DNA from: Salminus brasiliensis
Lineage: Eukaryota; Chordata; Actinopteri; Characiformes; Bryconidae
DNA length: 64,000 bases
Assembly (NCBI RefSeq): GCF_030463535.1
Contig: NC_132880.1
Span: forward strand, 28,043,987 to 28,107,986
Reading direction: 5' to 3'
Within the stretch, counting starts at the first letter, position 1, and each line of letters opens with the position of its first letter. Under the pieces are notes generated by a model, which was not told the origin of the DNA, made no database searches, and saw only the letters and a program-made list of their open reading frames with translations. This document shows positions 62,561-64,000 of the stretch, in pieces. Made by a program: the position numbers and the translations under genes.

Positions 62561-64000
62561 CCTGAATAATGAAGCTCATAAGTGTACAATCGTTAAATCT
62601 CTACTTTTCTGTACTGGGAGTGCACACTAGTAAAGGAGGGTCACACCATAGGATGGGACAGTTTAAAAAGTTTTATTGATCTCACCATAATGTTCTGCTG
62701 TCTTCTTCTATTTCCCAGGAGCCATGTCTGCAGTGTGGGTCAGTGGGTGGTGGTTTAGAAGAAGGGCGGGCTTACTGAGCATGTCTTTAAAGACATGCCT
62801 GGAATTCTGGGTAATGTGGACTGTTCGATCTGGAACTGTTCTAGGGGGTAAACCAGGGTTATACAGAGAGCTAAATGGGTATTCACAACATTTATTTAGT
62901 GTTGAGATGGCCTGTGTATTGCAATGTGATGTAGAATGTGAAGTAGTGGTGTTCACTTAGTGGAAGTCTTCGCATTCACTGTTCATGGTTAACGGTAAAT
63001 GGACACTGCAATTACAAATGGTTTGATCCATCATGTTAAAGAGGACTGATTGTGCTGTTTTTGTTTTCCCACCAGCTCAGAGGTCATACTGCTGTAAAGA
63101 CGGGTCTGTTTTTGTTTTCCTGGCCAGTATTCTTTTGTATAAAATTCAAGAGTCTAAGTTTGCATAAGCCAATAAATGTCCTGATTGACTCCACAATGTG
63201 CCACCTTGCCTTGCCTTTGGTCACACCCTGACAATTCCTTCTTGATGTTTTGCTGTGTTCTTTCAGTTGAGAACTAAGTATTTTTTGCGTATGTGGTGAA
63301 GCAAACCAAAGACTATGAAATGATCAGTTTAGATGATGCTGCAGATGTCAGGTCAGTTGATTTACTGTCAACTGTCATGGCGGGTTAGGCCAGACACAGA
63401 GGGATGAACACTTTTCATCATTTTCTTGAGCCAGACACTGACTCTCCTCTTTTACTCTTTTACCTCTGTAAAGTAAGAAGTGGGTGTGAGATTTTGAGCG
63501 AGGTGTTATGTTATGTTACTGTCATGTGTTTTATGCTCTGTGTGCTCTGTATTTAAACAACTTCATAGTTGGAATATATGAAGCTCATTAACACAGAAAT
63601 TAAAAACCACAACACTCACCCATGCCCAGTGTTTTAACCAGTAATTGGACTCGTCCAGACCGACTACAAAATCTACCGAGTCCAGCACGTTTTAAAAACT
63701 GATTTCTGGGAGAAAATAAAAATGTGCCAGTATTAGCACAGGGAAACTGTAGGGTAACTGTTGGAATTAGACACTGGAGATGGAAGGAGAAGAAAATGTT
63801 CAGAGAAGAAAAGGCTGTTTTGTCAATGAAACACATGGAGATGGATGAAGGAGATCTGTGGTGGCTTTTTGTTTTAGAGATGATGTGCTGTCCATGTTTT
63901 TACAGTCATTGTAATAAACAGAGAAGCTGTGTTCTGCAAAAACAACAACAACAACAACAACAATAGTAACTGAGTGAACAGACTTTCGGGCAAAAGAAAA
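61459..64000. repeat. Start of a third large repeat unit, running off the window
   Basis: Homologous to 29,947-31,696 up to about 63,400, including the MSAVWVSGWWFRR reading block (62,724 versus 31,022 and 44,745). From about 63,625 it is homologous to the unit B-specific segment starting about 45,520. About 200 bp at 63,415-63,620 differ from unit B. It ends with a (CAA)n tract near 63,938-63,962. Confidence 0.9.

Overview
This is a vertebrate window, most likely from a ray-finned (teleost) fish. Genes are split into short exons with GT/AG borders. The intergenic DNA is AT-rich and full of (TA)n, (CA)n and (CT)n runs. The repeats are of types familiar from teleosts: an intact Tc1-like transposon, degraded non-LTR reverse transcriptase, an LTR-like repeat and LINE/SINE-type 3' tails. 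I cannot name the species. A CatSper channel gene is notable because the family is lost from many teleosts. All coordinates and exon models below were derived by eye from reading frames and splice sites. || Region 1 (1-18,000) holds two single-copy genes on the minus strand. An SBK-family serine/threonine kinase has three coding exons (2,610-4,628). Interleukin-11 has four of its coding exons visible (16,475-17,969). IL11 also lies near SBK2 and SBK3 on human 19q13.42, so this looks like an old microsynteny. A full-length Tc1-like element with an unbroken 340-residue DD34E transposase (8,493-10,098) sits between them. A 770-bp tandem repeat precedes the kinase. || Region 2 (18,000-31,000) has no protein gene that I recognise. 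It holds microsatellites, a (TA)n-centred hairpin, a palindromic MITE, and a roughly 950-bp tandem duplication carrying three tRNA-Val-like sequences. One of these folds nearly normally but has a CAA loop. || Region 3 (31,000-59,130) is a large tandem duplication of about 14.4 kb. Each unit carries, in order, a Tc1 remnant, an SGNH-type ORF1 fragment, a reversed non-LTR endonuclease/RT remnant, an 18-coding-exon gene on the minus strand, and an LTR-like repeat. The 18-exon gene gives an exact 648-codon model: signal peptide, about 190-residue cysteine-rich glycosylatable ectodomain, one transmembrane helix, then a complete six-transmembrane CatSper1-type channel with a TLDDW filter. It has a TATA-like box, a CRE-like site, two near-consensus RFX X-boxes and a noncoding first exon. 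Copy B (50,267-56,392) is intact. Copy A (35,740-41,932) has a 54-bp retroelement-tail-like insertion with an in-frame stop in the S6 exon, but the insertion also brings a possible replacement splice acceptor. || Region 4 (59,130-64,000) is a CpG-richer stretch followed by the beginning of a third unit (61,459 to the window edge), so the array probably continues. The most unusual item is the ectodomain-plus-CatSper1 gene, present in tandem copies of which one is being altered by a transposable-element fragment.
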